Shown: one piece after another, positions 9,662 to 19,458 of the stretch | Position numbering within the stretch: position 1 is the first letter of the stretch | Layout of the letters: each line of letters begins with the position of its first letter | NCBI RefSeq assembly: GCF_003252755.1 | Contig: NZ_QEPT01000001.1 | Span: 401,158-465,157 of the forward strand | Source of the DNA: Haemophilus parainfluenzae | Lineage (GTDB): Bacteria; Pseudomonadota; Gammaproteobacteria; Enterobacterales; Pasteurellaceae | Length of the DNA: 64,000 nt | Direction of reading: 5' to 3' | Translations under genes and position numbers: made by a program | Notes under the pieces: model-generated | Databases searched by the model: none | Told to the model about the DNA's origin: nothing | The model's input: the letters and a program-made list of their open reading frames with translations, nothing else

Positions 9662-9766
9662 ACTTTAAATAGAGAGATAAAAGCGTTTAGCTTATCGCTT
9701 ATTTTTATTTGTTTACTTATCTTAATAGTAAGCAAACAAAAACAAGTATAAATTAACGTATTTACC

Positions 9767-9794
9767 CTTGATATTTCTGCCTTCGGCATCATTT
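9767..9794 (+). promoter_or_regulatory. Possible degenerate sigma-32 promoter of dnaJ
   Basis: CTTGATA at 9767-9773 (one mismatch to CTTGAAA), then exactly 13 bases, then CATCATTT at 9787-9794 (two mismatches to CCCCATnT). The spacing is identical to the dnaK promoter at 4638-4665. It lies about 90 bases upstream of dnaJ, which would otherwise have no heat-shock promoter because dnaK is terminated. This is inference from motif and context. Confidence 0.45.
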
Positions 9795-9884
9795 TTATTG
9801 TTAGGTATGTTGTTAATGCAGTACCACACAATAACAAAATAAAATTTTTTAAATTTATATTTTTAAACGGAAAACGAAAACATT

Positions 9885-11021
9885 ATGGCAAAGAAAGATT
9901 ATTACGACGTTCTTGGTGTTGAACGTGGCGCAGATGAAAAAGCAATTAAACGTGCTTATAAAAAACTCGCCATGCAATATCACCCTGATAGAACCAAAGG
10001 TGATAAAGCCAAAGAAGAAAAATTTAAAGAAATCCAAGAAGCCTATGAAATCTTAGGCGATAAAGAAAAACGTGCGGCTTACGATCAATACGGTCACGCA
10101 GCATTTGAACAAGGTGGCATGGGAGGCGGTGGCTTCGGCGGTGGATTCAGCGGCGCTGATTTCGGTGATATTTTTGGTGATATGTTCGGCGATATCTTCG
10201 GCGGTGGCGGACGCGGTCGTCAGCGCGTAGTGCGTGGTGAAGATTTACGTTATGACATCCAAATTACGTTAGAAGAAGCCGTAAAAGGTACAACCAAAGA
10301 CATCCAAATCAATACGCTTGCTCACTGTGATAGCTGTGATGGCTCTGGTGCAGAAAAAGGATCGAAAGTTGAAACATGTCCAAGCTGTCATGGTTCTGGT
10401 CGTGTTCGTCGTCAACAAGGTTTCTTCGTAACTGAAGCGGTTTGTCCTACTTGTCATGGTTCTGGTAAGAAAATTGAAAAACCATGTAAAAGCTGCCATG
10501 GCGAAGGTCGTGTTCACAAGAAGAAAAACCTGTCCGTTAAAATTCCAGCAGGTGTGGATACCGGCAACCAATTACGTTTAAGCGGTGAAGGTGCGGCTGG
10601 CGAAAATGGTGCACCAGCAGGCGATTTATATGTGGTGATTCACGTTAAAGAACATCATATCTTTGAACGTGATGGTAATAACCTCTACTGCGAAGTGCCA
10701 ATCAGTTTCTCAATGGCAGCGTTAGGGGGTGAAATTGAAGTCCCAACCTTAGACGGTAAAGTGAAACTCAAAATCCCTGCTGAAACCCAAACAGGCAAAC
10801 TATTCCGTATGCGTGGTAAAGGAGTTAACTCTACACGTAGCGGCTACGCAGGCGATCTCATTTGTCGCGTGGTGATTGAAACACCGGTGAACTTAAATAA
10901 AGAACAGAAAGAATTATTAGAAAAACTGGAAGAAAGTTTGAAAGGACAAAAATCGCATAGTCCGAAATCTTCAAGCTTTTTAGACGGTGTGAAGAAATTC
11001 TTTGATAACTTAGGTAAGTAA
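9885..11021 (+). CDS. dnaJ: Chaperone protein DnaJ (Hsp40)
   Basis: This is the co-chaperone that delivers substrates to DnaK and stimulates its ATPase. It has 378 residues in classical type I order. The J domain carries the HPD motif at residues 33-35. A Gly/Phe-rich linker ([21 protein letters not shown]) follows. Four zinc repeats [24 protein letters not shown] and CKSCHGEG come next, then the two C-terminal beta domains ([18 protein letters not shown]) and a short dimerisation tail. The start ATG follows an AACGGAAAACG leader. An inverted USS pair ends the gene. Its separation from dnaK by about 3.3 kb is the unusual feature. Confidence 0.99.
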   Translation: MAKKDYYDVLGVERGADEKAIKRAYKKLAMQYHPDRTKGDKAKEEKFKEIQEAYEILGDKEKRAAYDQYGHAAFEQGGMGGGGFGGGFSGADFGDIFGDMFGDIFGGGGRGRQRVVRGEDLRYDIQITLEEAVKGTTKDIQINTLAHCDSCDGSGAEKGSKVETCPSCHGSGRVRRQQGFFVTEAVCPTCHGSGKKIEKPCKSCHGEGRVHKKKNLSVKIPAGVDTGNQLRLSGEGAAGENGAPAGDLYVVIHVKEHHIFERDGNNLYCEVPISFSMAALGGEIEVPTLDGKVKLKIPAETQTGKLFRMRGKGVNSTRSGYAGDLICRVVIETPVNLNKEQKELLEKLEESLKGQKSHSPKSSSFLDGVKKFFDNLGK

Positions 11022-11031
11022 TCCTAAACAG

Positions 11032-11079
11032 AAAGTGCGGTCAATTTTAAAACTATTTTGAAATTGACCGCACTTTTTT
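11032..11079 (+). terminator. Inverted USS pair terminator of dnaJ
   Basis: AAAGTGCGGTCAATTTT and AAATTGACCGCACTTT form a long stem ending in a T-run. Each arm holds a complete USS core, a known Haemophilus terminator design. Confidence 0.92.
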
Positions 11080-11085
11080 ATTGAT

Positions 11086-11115
11086 AAAAAAGGACCTATC
11101 TACTAGGCCCTTTTT
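11086..11115 (-). terminator. Terminator of tcyP
   Basis: Reading the minus strand, AAAAAGGGCCTA and TAGGTCCTTTTT flank a short loop right after the tcyP stop and end in a T-run. It stands back to back with the dnaJ terminator. Confidence 0.75.
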
Positions 11116-11122
11116 CTCTGTA

Positions 11123-12451
11123 TTATTCTTTAAGCTTTAACCATTTGCTAGATAATGTTCCGGCCGTCATTGCACCATTCACATTCAGTGCAGTTCGTCC
11201 CATATCAATTAATGGCTCAATTGAAATCAATAAACCCACTAATTCTAACGGTAGATTTAAGGTTGATAACACCACAATCGCGGCAAAGGTTGCACCACCA
11301 CCTACTCCAGCAATACCGAAAGAGGAGATCGCCACCACCAATACTAATGTTGCAATATAGCTCACCGTAAATGGATCAACGCCCACTGTTGGTGCCACCA
11401 TTACCGCTAGCATCGCAGGATAAATCCCTGCACAACCATTCTGCCCGATTGTTGCTCCAAAGGTGGCAGAAAAGTTTGCTACAACAGGGTTATTACCCAG
11501 TTTATCTGTTTGAGTTTCAATGTTTAACGGAATACTCGCCGCGCTTGAACGAGAGGTAAAAGCAAAACTTAATGTTGGCAATGCTTTTTTGAAGTAAGTA
11601 ATTGGGTTAATACCAGATAAACCAAGTAACACACCATGCACAATAAACATCAAAATAATCGCAATATAGGATGCAACAATAAAGCTACCTAAGTTCAGAA
11701 TATCTTCCCATTTTGACGTCGCCGCCATTTTAATCATTAAAGCAAACACACCATAAGGGGTTAAACGAATGACAAAGCGTACTAAACGCATGACTAATTT
11801 ATTTAATGTATCAACTCCTTGTGCGATACGATCACCAAGTGATTGATCTTCTTTACGTAAACTTAATGCTGCTACACCTAAAAATGCAGAGAAAATCACG
11901 GTACTGATAATCGAGGTTGGATTCGCTCCGGTTAATTCTGCAAATGGATTTTTAGGAATAAAGGAAATCAACATCGCTGGAATGGAAAGATTGCTGACTT
12001 GATCAACTCGCCCTACAACTTTCGTCTGTGCCGCTAACTCACGCTCACCCGCCACTAAACCTTCTGCAGTTAAACCAAACACTTGCACCATAATGATACC
12101 GATTAATGCCGCAATGGCTGTAGTGATTAAAAGCACGGAAAGTACGCTAAAACTGATTTTGCCTAATGAGCCGGCTTGATTTAAACGCGTAATCGCAGAA
12201 AGGATCGATACGAACACCAACGGCATTACAATCATTTGGAGTAAGCGAACATAACCGCCGCCCACTAAATTGATCCAATCCAAGGCGGTTTTCACGGTTT
12301 CTTGCTCACTTAAGGATTGCAGTAATGCACCGCCTACAAGCCCTAATAACAAACCAACAAATACCGTTTGACCTAATTTTTGCGTACTACGATAGAGATA
12401 ATTAAGCCCTAAAAGCACAGCAACAAAAAGCACTAAAGTAATAAATAACAT
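11123..12451 (-). CDS. tcyP: L-cystine:cation symporter, DAACS family
   Basis: This is an inner-membrane carrier of the dicarboxylate/amino acid:cation symporter family. At 442 residues it aligns in memory with E. coli YdjN/TcyP over its whole length: [54 protein letters not shown], the serine-rich loop [18 protein letters not shown] segment, [17 protein letters not shown], and [23 protein letters not shown] at the C-terminus. There are about eight membrane spans and two re-entrant loops. It is monocistronic, convergent with dnaJ. Cystine is the established substrate of TcyP; here it is assigned by similarity and not distinguished experimentally from other amino acids. Confidence 0.9.
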   Translation of the reverse strand: MLFITLVLFVAVLLGLNYLYRSTQKLGQTVFVGLLLGLVGGALLQSLSEQETVKTALDWINLVGGGYVRLLQMIVMPLVFVSILSAITRLNQAGSLGKISFSVLSVLLITTAIAALIGIIMVQVFGLTAEGLVAGERELAAQTKVVGRVDQVSNLSIPAMLISFIPKNPFAELTGANPTSIISTVIFSAFLGVAALSLRKEDQSLGDRIAQGVDTLNKLVMRLVRFVIRLTPYGVFALMIKMAATSKWEDILNLGSFIVASYIAIILMFIVHGVLLGLSGINPITYFKKALPTLSFAFTSRSSAASIPLNIETQTDKLGNNPVVANFSATFGATIGQNGCAGIYPAMLAVMVAPTVGVDPFTVSYIATLVLVVAISSFGIAGVGGGATFAAIVVLSTLNLPLELVGLLISIEPLIDMGRTALNVNGAMTAGTLSSKWLKLKE

Positions 12452-12550
12452 TTTTGTTCCTTAAGAAGTTGATAAGTAAGTCTATTTAATGGTTTTTATT
12501 AACGGAAATAAAATGTTTTTTAGGAATGAAATATAACTAAATAGAATTTA

Positions 12551-12577
12551 AAAGGGATAAACGATTTTATCCCTTTT
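12551..12577. terminator. Hairpin between modC and tcyP
   Basis: AAAGGGATAA and TTATCCCTTT flank ACGATT just after the modC stop. It should end the modABC transcript on the minus strand, although the T-run on that side is short. Confidence 0.65.
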
Positions 12578-12600
12578 TAAAATTGAAAAGAGAGTGATTA

Positions 12601-13656
12601 CTAGACGACAGAAATCGCTTTTATTTGCACATAAACATCCATGCCTTGAGCAAAATGTAATTCATTAAACGCCCATTTACTGATACTTGCCCAAACTTTA
12701 TGCCCTTCCACCAATACCGCAATATCAATACGATTCTCTTGTGGAACGATCTGTACAATTTGTCCTCGTAAGATATTACGAATGCTCGTTTGCTCTGGCT
12801 TGCTTAAAGTAAGCGACACATCGGAGCTATAAATACAGACGCGTACTTTTTCATTCGCTTGATGATGCACTTCGTTGATCCAAAGTTGCTGTCCGCCTAA
12901 AGAAAGTGCGGTCATTTTATAGGTTGGATTATGTAAATATACTGGCAACGCCAACACACTACTCTGCTCCGATTCACCTTTCCAAGGGGCAAATAACGGA
13001 CTGTTCCACACATTTTCTAAGGTGTCATAGGCTTTCACTTTACCATTTTCCATCAGCACAACGCGATCGGCCAAGCGTAATAATTCATCTAAACTGTGCG
13101 TCACATATAAAATCGGCACATTAATTTCTTTGGATAGACTTTCCAAATATTGCATAAGCTCACGTTTGCGAGGCACATCTAAAGCTGAAAGCGGTTCATC
13201 CATTAACAAAATATCAGGATCCGTTAATAAGGCTCGCCCAATCGCCACACGTTGTTTTTCGCCACCGGATAAAGTAAGTGGATAGCGTTTGAGTAAAGGT
13301 TCAATACCAAGTAGCTGAACGATATAGTCAAAATCTTCACGACTTACATTCTTCATGCCATAACGTAAATTGCCTTTGACATTGTAATGGGGAAATAAAC
13401 GCGCATCTTGGAATACATAGCCGATTTTGCGCTGATGCACGGGGAGATTCTCACCGTTCTCCACATCCACCAAAGTGCGGTCATTTAAACGAATAAATCC
13501 TTGATCGGGATGAGTTAAGCCACTCACTAAATTAATCAATGAGGTTTTCCCCGAACCTGACAAACCAAAAATAGCCGTCACACCTTGAGTTGGCAGTTGA
13601 AGATCTGCACGTAAGGTTAGGCGACCTAATTGTTGTTGTACATTAATGTGTAGCAT
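12601..13656 (-). CDS. modC: Molybdate ABC transporter ATP-binding protein
   Basis: This is the cytoplasmic ATPase of the ModABC molybdate importer (351 residues). Walker A is [11 protein letters not shown] (near residue 35), the ABC signature [16 protein letters not shown] and Walker [13 protein letters not shown] follow, and the H-loop is YVTHSLDEL. The C-terminal third has the molybdate-binding TOBE (MOP-like) domain ([36 protein letters not shown]). Its start overlaps the end of modB by about 14 bases, which indicates translational coupling. A USS lies within the coding region at 12904-12912 and another at 13473-13481. Confidence 0.97.
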   Translation of the reverse strand: MLHINVQQQLGRLTLRADLQLPTQGVTAIFGLSGSGKTSLINLVSGLTHPDQGFIRLNDRTLVDVENGENLPVHQRKIGYVFQDARLFPHYNVKGNLRYGMKNVSREDFDYIVQLLGIEPLLKRYPLTLSGGEKQRVAIGRALLTDPDILLMDEPLSALDVPRKRELMQYLESLSKEINVPILYVTHSLDELLRLADRVVLMENGKVKAYDTLENVWNSPLFAPWKGESEQSSVLALPVYLHNPTYKMTALSLGGQQLWINEVHHQANEKVRVCIYSSDVSLTLSKPEQTSIRNILRGQIVQIVPQENRIDIAVLVEGHKVWASISKWAFNELHFAQGMDVYVQIKAISVV

Positions 13657-14359
13657 CGCCCTGCCCCAATTTTTTCTGCATCCGTTTGCTTAAGGCTTCG
13701 GAAAGCAATAAGGAAATCAATGAAAGGATCACCGCAAACAAGCAAAGGCGTGCAGTTTGTGCTTCTGCGCCTGGTGTTTGGATGAATGAATACATCGCTA
13801 AAGGAATGGTTTGGGTTTCCCCCGCAATATTAGATACGAAAGTAATGGTTGCACCAAATTCCCCTAAAGAACGAGCAAACCCTAATACTAAACCCGCCAA
13901 TACACCAGGTAGAGAAAGGGGTAACGTAATCGTGAAAAAAACTCGCCAAGGCGAAGCGCCAAGCGTTTGTGCGGCTTGCTCTAATTTAAAATCAATGCTT
14001 TCCAAGGAAAGACGAATCGCCCGCACGACCAATGGAAATGCCACCACTGCAGAAGCTAATACTGCCCCTTTCCAGCTAAAGCCAAAGGATAAACCAAACC
14101 ATTGATATAAATACTTACCAATAAAGCCATTACGCCCCATGGCAACCAATAATAAATAACCGATTACCACTGGTGGCAACACCAAAGGCAAATGAATAAT
14201 CCCTGTAATCAACGACTTACCATAGAATTCCTTACGAGCCAGTAACCAAGCGATAAAAATCGCGAAAGGTAAACTCCAAAGCATAGAACTCAATGCAACA
14301 CTCATACTTAAGTGAATTGCATCCCATTCCATAGGGCTTAATTGAAACCAAGAGAGCAA
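13643..14359 (-). CDS. modB: Molybdate ABC transporter permease
   Basis: This is the inner-membrane channel of the ModABC importer, 238 residues with about five to six membrane spans. The permease EAA loop is visible as [26 protein letters not shown], followed by [22 protein letters not shown], which is characteristic of ModB. It overlaps modC and follows modA after 92 bases that contain a hairpin. Length and motifs are normal for the family. Confidence 0.97.
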   Translation of the reverse strand: MLSWFQLSPMEWDAIHLSMSVALSSMLWSLPFAIFIAWLLARKEFYGKSLITGIIHLPLVLPPVVIGYLLLVAMGRNGFIGKYLYQWFGLSFGFSWKGAVLASAVVAFPLVVRAIRLSLESIDFKLEQAAQTLGASPWRVFFTITLPLSLPGVLAGLVLGFARSLGEFGATITFVSNIAGETQTIPLAMYSFIQTPGAEAQTARLCLFAVILSLISLLLSEALSKRMQKKLGQGDATH

Positions 14360-14407
14360 AATATTTCCTTGTATATATCGATATGATTAAATTTCTTTAT
14401 AGATAAC

Positions 14408-14432
14408 AAAAAGGACAGTTTCCTGTCCTTTT
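14408..14432 (-). terminator. Intercistronic hairpin between modA and modB
   Basis: On the minus strand, AAAAGGACAGG, loop AAA, CTGTCCTTTTT is a near-perfect stem with a T-run, placed directly after the modA stop and before modB. It looks like a partial terminator. Such an element would leave modA, the binding protein, expressed above modBC. Confidence 0.75.
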
Positions 14433-14451
14433 CTTGTAAAACGAAGCCTCA

Positions 14452-15213
14452 TTATTTCACAGAGAAACCATATTCAACAAATACTTTCTTCGCGGCATCA
14501 GATTCTAAGTAATTAAGAAAATCACGAGTATCTGCATTATCATGATCTTTTAAAATCGCTGCTGGGTATTCTACCGGTTTATAACTGTCTTTCGGGAATA
14601 CACCTACTGCTTTCACGTCTTTACTCACTTTAGCATCGGTGCTATACACAATACCGTAAGGTGCTTCAGCACGTTCAACTAAGGCGAGTGCACCACGTAC
14701 ATCTTTCGCACGAGCTAATTTATCTTTAACTTGATCCCATAAATTCAATTTCGTTAATGATTCTTCTGCATATTGTCCTGCAGGAACGTGGGCAGGGTCA
14801 CCCACAGATAAATAACTATCTTTTAAGCCTTTAATCCATTCGCCTTTTGCAACATCAACTGAATTAACAGTGCTTTTAGCTGGCGCAATTAATACTAACT
14901 CATTACCCACTAATACTTTTTCAGTTTCTTTTACTGTAAGGTTTTTATCAGATAAATATTTCATCCATTTATTGCTAGCTGAGATAAATAAATCTGCTGG
15001 CGCACCTTCTTCAACTTGTTTAGCTAAAGTGGATGAAGATGCAAAAGAAAACACTACTTCATTACTTGCTTTTTCAGCTTTATACTTCTCTGCAATTTGT
15101 TGTAACGCATCAGTCATGGAAGCGGCTGCAAATACAGTGATTTTTGCAGATGCAGCGAAAGACACGCCCATACCTGCAATTAAAAGTGCGGTTGCAAATT
15201 TGGTTAATTTCAT
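14452..15213 (-). CDS. modA: Molybdate-binding periplasmic protein
   Basis: This is the periplasmic solute receptor for molybdate (253 residues). An N-terminal signal peptide is seen (KFATALLIAGMGVSFAASAK). The mature part starts with the ModA motif ITVFAAASMTDALQQIAEKY. SFASSSTLAKQVEEGAPADLFISAS follows and supplies the serine and backbone ligands. VGDPAHVPAGQYAEESL and ALVERAEAPYGIVYSTDA are also typical. The start at 15213 has GGAGATAAATA upstream. It is the first gene of modABC and diverges from modE across 134 bases that carry a likely ModE operator. A USS lies in the signal-peptide codons. Confidence 0.97.
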   Translation of the reverse strand: MKLTKFATALLIAGMGVSFAASAKITVFAAASMTDALQQIAEKYKAEKASNEVVFSFASSSTLAKQVEEGAPADLFISASNKWMKYLSDKNLTVKETEKVLVGNELVLIAPAKSTVNSVDVAKGEWIKGLKDSYLSVGDPAHVPAGQYAEESLTKLNLWDQVKDKLARAKDVRGALALVERAEAPYGIVYSTDAKVSKDVKAVGVFPKDSYKPVEYPAAILKDHDNADTRDFLNYLESDAAKKVFVEYGFSVK

Positions 15214-15235
15214 TATTTATCTCCTATATAAATGA

Positions 15236-15262
15236 AACTATATGTAAAAAAATATACTGCGC
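15236..15262. promoter_or_regulatory. Likely ModE operator
   Basis: ACTATATG, then seven bases, then ATATACTGCG lies between divergent modA and modE. ModE binds paired TATA-containing half-sites with flanking CG and represses modABC when molybdate is bound. The half-sites here are recognisable but imperfect; the call rests mainly on position between modA and modE. Confidence 0.5.
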
Positions 15263-15347
15263 TTGAATTATAACTTTAATTTTAAAATAAGCATACAGAA
15301 AAAAACAAAAATCAAGTAAAATAAGCAAAATTATGTATTAGGAGGAG

Positions 15348-16118
15348 ATGATGAAACAAACTGAAATTTTACTGACAATCAAACTTCATCAAAAATTATT
15401 TATAGACCCAAAACGTGTTCGCCTCTTAAAAGAAATTAAAGAATGTGGCTCAATTAATCAGGCAGCCCAAAATGCAAAAGTGAGCTATAAAAGTGCGTGG
15501 GATCACCTTGAGGCGATGAATAAAATCAGCCCAAAACCACTTTTAGAACGTAATATTGGTGGAAAAAATGGGGGCGGTACGTCATTAACCACTTATGCTG
15601 AACGTTTACTGCAGCTTTATGATTTGCTCGAACAAACACAAGAGCACGCCTTCCATATTCTGCAAGATGAGACAATTCCACTCAACAGCTTGCTTTCAGC
15701 AACAGCAAAATTCTCCTTACAAAGTAGCGCGCGTAATCAATTTTTCGGTAAGGTTTTAAGCCAACATATTGTGGATTCCCGTTGCATCGTTGCGGTCAAT
15801 ATTCAGGATTTAGCCCATCCATTACACGTTTCGATCACGCTACGCAGTGCTGAACGTCTAAAACTCATTACTGAAAAAGAAGTGATGGTGATGTTTAAAG
15901 CGCCTTGGGTGAAGGTGAGTGCTACTACATTAGAAGAAAAAAACAACCTTTTCCAAGCAACCATTCTTTCTATGCAAAATGAAGAAGCGATTTTGCAAAT
16001 AAAAGACAGCTCAATTGAATTTTGTGCGAGTATTCATAGTAAAGATGGCTGGAAAGTGGGACAAGAAGTGTGGTTACATGTGGAGCCAGAACAAATCATC
16101 TTGGCAACATTGAAATAA
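15348..16118 (+). CDS. modE: Molybdate-responsive transcriptional regulator ModE
   Basis: This dimeric repressor/activator senses molybdate. Of its 256 residues, the first 110 or so form a LysR-like winged helix (RVRLLKEIKECGSINQAAQNAKVSYKSAWDHLEAMN, then ERNIGGKNGGGTSLTTYAERLL, both typical of ModE). The C-terminal half has two MOP-type molybdate-binding repeats beginning SARNQFFGKVLSQHIVDSRCIVAVNIQ and ATTLEEKNNLFQATILSMQNEEAI. The start at 15348 (Met-Met) follows TTAGGAGGAG, a strong ribosome site. It diverges from modABC, its main target. An inverted USS terminator shared with yfbR follows. Confidence 0.96.
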   Translation: MMKQTEILLTIKLHQKLFIDPKRVRLLKEIKECGSINQAAQNAKVSYKSAWDHLEAMNKISPKPLLERNIGGKNGGGTSLTTYAERLLQLYDLLEQTQEHAFHILQDETIPLNSLLSATAKFSLQSSARNQFFGKVLSQHIVDSRCIVAVNIQDLAHPLHVSITLRSAERLKLITEKEVMVMFKAPWVKVSATTLEEKNNLFQATILSMQNEEAILQIKDSSIEFCASIHSKDGWKVGQEVWLHVEPEQIILATLK

Positions 16119-16131
16119 CCCTTATAAACTC

Positions 16132-16163
16132 AAAGTGCGGTCAAAATTAACCGCACTTTTTTA
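16132..16163. terminator. Inverted USS pair between modE and yfbR
   Basis: AAAGTGCGGT and ACCGCACTTT flank CAAAATTA with A and T tracts, between convergent genes. It can terminate both. Confidence 0.9.
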
Positions 16164-16170
16164 TTTTAGC

Positions 16171-16764
16171 TTACAACGCAATCTCATCAATCGAGCGCCC
16201 AAAACTTGGCAAAAAGACCTGTAAAAAATAATCCATTTCTTGACTGTGCCATTGTTCCATTAAATTTTCTAAACGTTTTTTAGCTGTTTTAAATTCATGA
16301 TTACCATGCTCTAATTCAAATTGAGCTTTAATGTAAGCACAAATCAAATCCGCTTGTTTTACTAAATGCTTTTCTTCAGGGCTAAATTGTTCACTGTCTA
16401 AATATGGCGCGAAGCTGTCTTGTAATTCTGTCGGAAGCAAACTAATTAAATGTAATTCTGCGGCTGTTTCAATGTCTTTATAAGCATGTGTAATTTCAGA
16501 ATTAAAATATTTAATTGGCGTCGGTAAATCTCCGGTAAAAATTTCAGAAGTATCATGATACATTGCCATCACTGCAATACGTTCAGGATTGACTTCACCA
16601 CCAAAAAAACGATTTTTAATAATGGCTAAAGCCTGTGCAACAAAGGCAACTTGCAGACTATGCTCTGCCAAGTTTTCCTTTTCAATATTGCGCATCAATG
16701 ACCAACGCTGAATTAAGCGAAGACGATCTAAACAGGCAAAAAAGTGACTCGTTTTAACTTCCAC
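16171..16764 (-). CDS. yfbR: 5'-deoxynucleotidase YfbR (HD domain)
   Basis: This is an HD-family metal-dependent phosphohydrolase that removes phosphate from deoxyribonucleoside 5'-monophosphates in the cytoplasm. At 197 residues it is close to E. coli YfbR (199). Metal ligands are visible: His35 in [11 protein letters not shown], His70-Asp71 in [20 protein letters not shown], and Asp138 in [12 protein letters not shown]. The segment RWSLMRN near residue 20 is also a YfbR hallmark. It follows degS by nine bases on the same strand, so it is likely the last gene of a ribD-degS-yfbR run. Confidence 0.95.
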   Translation of the reverse strand: MEVKTSHFFACLDRLRLIQRWSLMRNIEKENLAEHSLQVAFVAQALAIIKNRFFGGEVNPERIAVMAMYHDTSEIFTGDLPTPIKYFNSEITHAYKDIETAAELHLISLLPTELQDSFAPYLDSEQFSPEEKHLVKQADLICAYIKAQFELEHGNHEFKTAKKRLENLMEQWHSQEMDYFLQVFLPSFGRSIDEIAL

Positions 16765-16773
16765 AAGATATCC

Positions 16774-17796
16774 TTAGTTAGATGGCAACTCTTCAATAAT
16801 CACGGGAAGATTGATGACGTTACCTAAGCGAGAAATCGTGATAATAACTTCTGTATTCGGTTTAGTATCACTGATAATTTGCATCATTTCACGAATAGAC
16901 AGATTATCTTGTTTATTTAAACGTAAAATCACATCCCCCACTTGAATACCTGCTTTTGCTGCGGGACTATTGGCTGTCACGCCGGTAATGACAATGCCAC
17001 CGTTGGAGTTAGAAGAAATTTCACTTTGAACACCAAAATAACCACGAATCACACGACCATCGCGAATAATTTTATACAATACATCGTTTGCAATACTGAT
17101 TGGAATCGCAAAATTCAGTCCTTCCGCAATTTCATTAGCTGTTTTACCAATACTTAACGTACTAATGCCTACTAATTCGCCCGCTGAGTTAATCAATGCG
17201 CCACCTGAATTACCACGATTAATCGAGGCATCAGTTTGAATAAAGTTTTGACGACCTAAAGAATCCCCTACAGCACTACGTCCTACCGCACTGATAATCC
17301 CTTGGGATACACTTTGACCGAGGTTATACGGGTTACCAATAGCCAGAGCAATATCACCCACTCGTACTTGGCGCTCTTTATTTTGTGGAATCGTGGAAAG
17401 ATCGGTTGCTTTAATTTTTAGTACCGCAAGATCCGTTAAATTATCCGAACCAATTAAATTCGCTTCATAAATATTACCGTTTTGCAGTGCGACTACAATT
17501 TGATCGGCATTTTGGATAACGTGTTTATTGGTGAGTATATAACCGTCTTTCGTCATAATCACACCAGAACCTAAGTTATTTACCTGTAATTGATCGCTAT
17601 CATTAATGCTGGCAGAAGAAAAAGATCGGTTGTACACGTTCACCACAGCTGGAGAAGCAATTCTCACGGCGCTGTTGAACGACACTATATCGTCAGCAGA
17701 GAAAAGGCTGCTGTTATTGAGCTTAGGAACGGCAAATAAAATAACACCTGCCGCAGCAAGCCCCCAAAGGGCGGAGTGGAAAAGTTTTTTAAACAT
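16774..17796 (-). CDS. degS: Periplasmic serine endoprotease DegS
   Basis: This membrane-anchored site-1 protease cleaves anti-sigma-E when misfolded porins dock on its PDZ domain. It has 340 residues, with an N-terminal anchor (HSALWGLAAAGVILFAVP). The chymotrypsin-like domain has His in ILTNKHVI, Asp in NLTDLAVLKI and Ser in RGNSGGALIN. A single PDZ domain (VITGVTANSPAAKAGIQVGDVIL) occupies about residues 255-335. One PDZ plus an uncleaved anchor separates it from DegP/DegQ, which have two. Here it is separated from ribD by only three bases. Confidence 0.95.
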   Translation of the reverse strand: MFKKLFHSALWGLAAAGVILFAVPKLNNSSLFSADDIVSFNSAVRIASPAVVNVYNRSFSSASINDSDQLQVNNLGSGVIMTKDGYILTNKHVIQNADQIVVALQNGNIYEANLIGSDNLTDLAVLKIKATDLSTIPQNKERQVRVGDIALAIGNPYNLGQSVSQGIISAVGRSAVGDSLGRQNFIQTDASINRGNSGGALINSAGELVGISTLSIGKTANEIAEGLNFAIPISIANDVLYKIIRDGRVIRGYFGVQSEISSNSNGGIVITGVTANSPAAKAGIQVGDVILRLNKQDNLSIREMMQIISDTKPNTEVIITISRLGNVINLPVIIEELPSN

Positions 17797-17799
17797 TTT

Positions 17800-18930
17800 T
17801 TATTCTTTTATTAATAAGTTAGGTAAATAACTGATCTTTAAATCATCCCCAATTCTTTCACATTCTTGCAGTTGCCACAATGGGGCATCAGCAAGTTTTT
17901 CCAAATGCGGAAGTTGGCATAATCCTCGAGCGTTATCTCCCAAGAGTTTCGGGGCAACATAAATGATTAATTCATCTACAGCATGTTGTTCAATCAGGCT
18001 ACCCGCTAAATTGGCGCCGGCTTCAACCCAAACAGAATTCACTTGTCGCTTGCCTAATTCTGTCATCAATAGATCAAACTCATAGTTTCCTGGCAGTAAA
18101 ATTTGCTCACAGAAATCTGGGAATACAGACATATCTCGAGGGATTGAACCCACAAGCCAAACTGGCGAATGGGTATGGAATAATTGATGGCTTGGCTGAA
18201 CTCGATTTTTAGAATCTAAAATAACACGAATAGGCTGCCGCACGGTTTCTTCGGCATATTCTGTTTTTAAATCATCGGGAAATTGATTCCAGCGCACGTT
18301 CAAGCTTGGATCATCAGCTAAGACGGTAGCACTTGTTGATAAAAGTGCGGTCGCTTTGGCTCTCATTTTTTGTACATCCGCACGAGCTGCTTCGCCTGTA
18401 ATCCATTTGCTTTCACCGCTCGCCATGGCTGTTCGACCATCTAAACTCATGGCTAATTTCAGCTGCACATAAGGCTTGCCGGTTCGCATACGTTTTAGAA
18501 AACCTTTATTTAAGGCTTCTGCTTGTTCGTTCAATAAATTGACCGCACTTGGTATGCCTGCATCGGCTAACATTTTTAAGCCCTTGCCTGCCACTTGAGG
18601 ATTAGGATCTGCCATAGCGGCAACAACTCGACTAACCCTCGCTTCAATTAAACCTAATGCACAAGGTGGTGTGCGGCCATAATGAGAACAAGGCTCAAGC
18701 GTTACATAAGCCGTTGCGCCTTTCGCTTTCTCACCGGCATCGGCCAACGCCATTCGTTCTGCATGAGGCTGACCAGCTTTAAAATGAAACCCTTTCCCGA
18801 CAATTTCACCATTTTTAACTAACACACATCCCACCGATGGATTCGGCGCGGTGGTGTACTGCCCTTTTGCCGCAAGCTCAAGAGCCAGTTGCATAAATTT
18901 TACGTCATCAGAGGAAAAAGTGTCACTCAT
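17800..18930 (-). CDS. ribD: Bifunctional riboflavin deaminase/reductase RibD
   Basis: It catalyses the second and third steps of riboflavin synthesis: deamination of the pyrimidine, then NADPH reduction of the ribosyl side chain. The N-terminal zinc deaminase domain (1-145) has HAERMALADAG and EPCSHYGRTPPCALGLIEA, supplying His, Glu and two Cys. The C-terminal reductase domain has VQLKLAMSLDGRTAM and KWITGEAARADVQKMRA. At 376 residues it is of normal length. It lies one base after nrdR and three before degS, so nrdR-ribD-degS-yfbR look co-transcribed, an arrangement seen in other gamma-proteobacteria for nrdR-ribD. Confidence 0.97.
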   Translation of the reverse strand: MSDTFSSDDVKFMQLALELAAKGQYTTAPNPSVGCVLVKNGEIVGKGFHFKAGQPHAERMALADAGEKAKGATAYVTLEPCSHYGRTPPCALGLIEARVSRVVAAMADPNPQVAGKGLKMLADAGIPSAVNLLNEQAEALNKGFLKRMRTGKPYVQLKLAMSLDGRTAMASGESKWITGEAARADVQKMRAKATALLSTSATVLADDPSLNVRWNQFPDDLKTEYAEETVRQPIRVILDSKNRVQPSHQLFHTHSPVWLVGSIPRDMSVFPDFCEQILLPGNYEFDLLMTELGKRQVNSVWVEAGANLAGSLIEQHAVDELIIYVAPKLLGDNARGLCQLPHLEKLADAPLWQLQECERIGDDLKISYLPNLLIKE

Positions 18931-18931
18931 A

Positions 18932-19381
18932 TTAATCCTTTAAGCTTTCAATTTCTTTGGTAAATTCATTGATATTATCAAAGCTCAAATAAACAGACGC
19001 AAAACGAATATACGCCACTTTATCTAATTCTTTCAGCTCATTCATGGCTAATTTGCCCACGAGATGACTTGGCACTTCACGTTCACCCGTGGCACGTAAT
19101 TGGATAATAATATGGCTGATTGCTTTTTCCACATCATCTGAACTGACAGGGCGTTTTTCTAACGCATGTTGAATACCACTACGCAATTTATCTTCGTTAA
19201 ACGGCTCGCGTGACCCATCATTTTTAATAATTTTTGGCACGACTAATTCGGCCGTTTCAAAGGTAGTAAAGCGTTCATGACAATTCCCGCATTCCCGACG
19301 ACGACGCACTTGATACCCATCAGAAACCAAACGGCTGTCAATTACCTTAGTTTCTTCAGTTGAACAAAACGGACAACGCAT
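18932..19381 (-). CDS. nrdR: Transcriptional repressor NrdR
   Basis: This nucleotide-sensing repressor of ribonucleotide reductase genes has 149 residues. The N-terminal zinc ribbon shows [17 protein letters not shown] and [16 protein letters not shown] (four cysteines). The remainder is the ATP-cone domain ([32 protein letters not shown]). It begins the nrdR-ribD-degS-yfbR run, 77 bases after recC, and has AAAAGGAGCTAAAATG with a strong ribosome site. Confidence 0.98.
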   Translation of the reverse strand: MRCPFCSTEETKVIDSRLVSDGYQVRRRRECGNCHERFTTFETAELVVPKIIKNDGSREPFNEDKLRSGIQHALEKRPVSSDDVEKAISHIIIQLRATGEREVPSHLVGKLAMNELKELDKVAYIRFASVYLSFDNINEFTKEIESLKD

Positions 19382-19458
19382 TTTAGCTCCTTTTCAAAAT
19401 TATTCCTAAGTCGATATCTTATCAAAAATCCAGGATCTTTTCGATCTTAAGATCCGCG

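Noticed and set aside
10105..10215. Glycine-codon repeats in dnaJ as a microsatellite
   Set aside because: This is the normal Gly/Phe linker of DnaJ.
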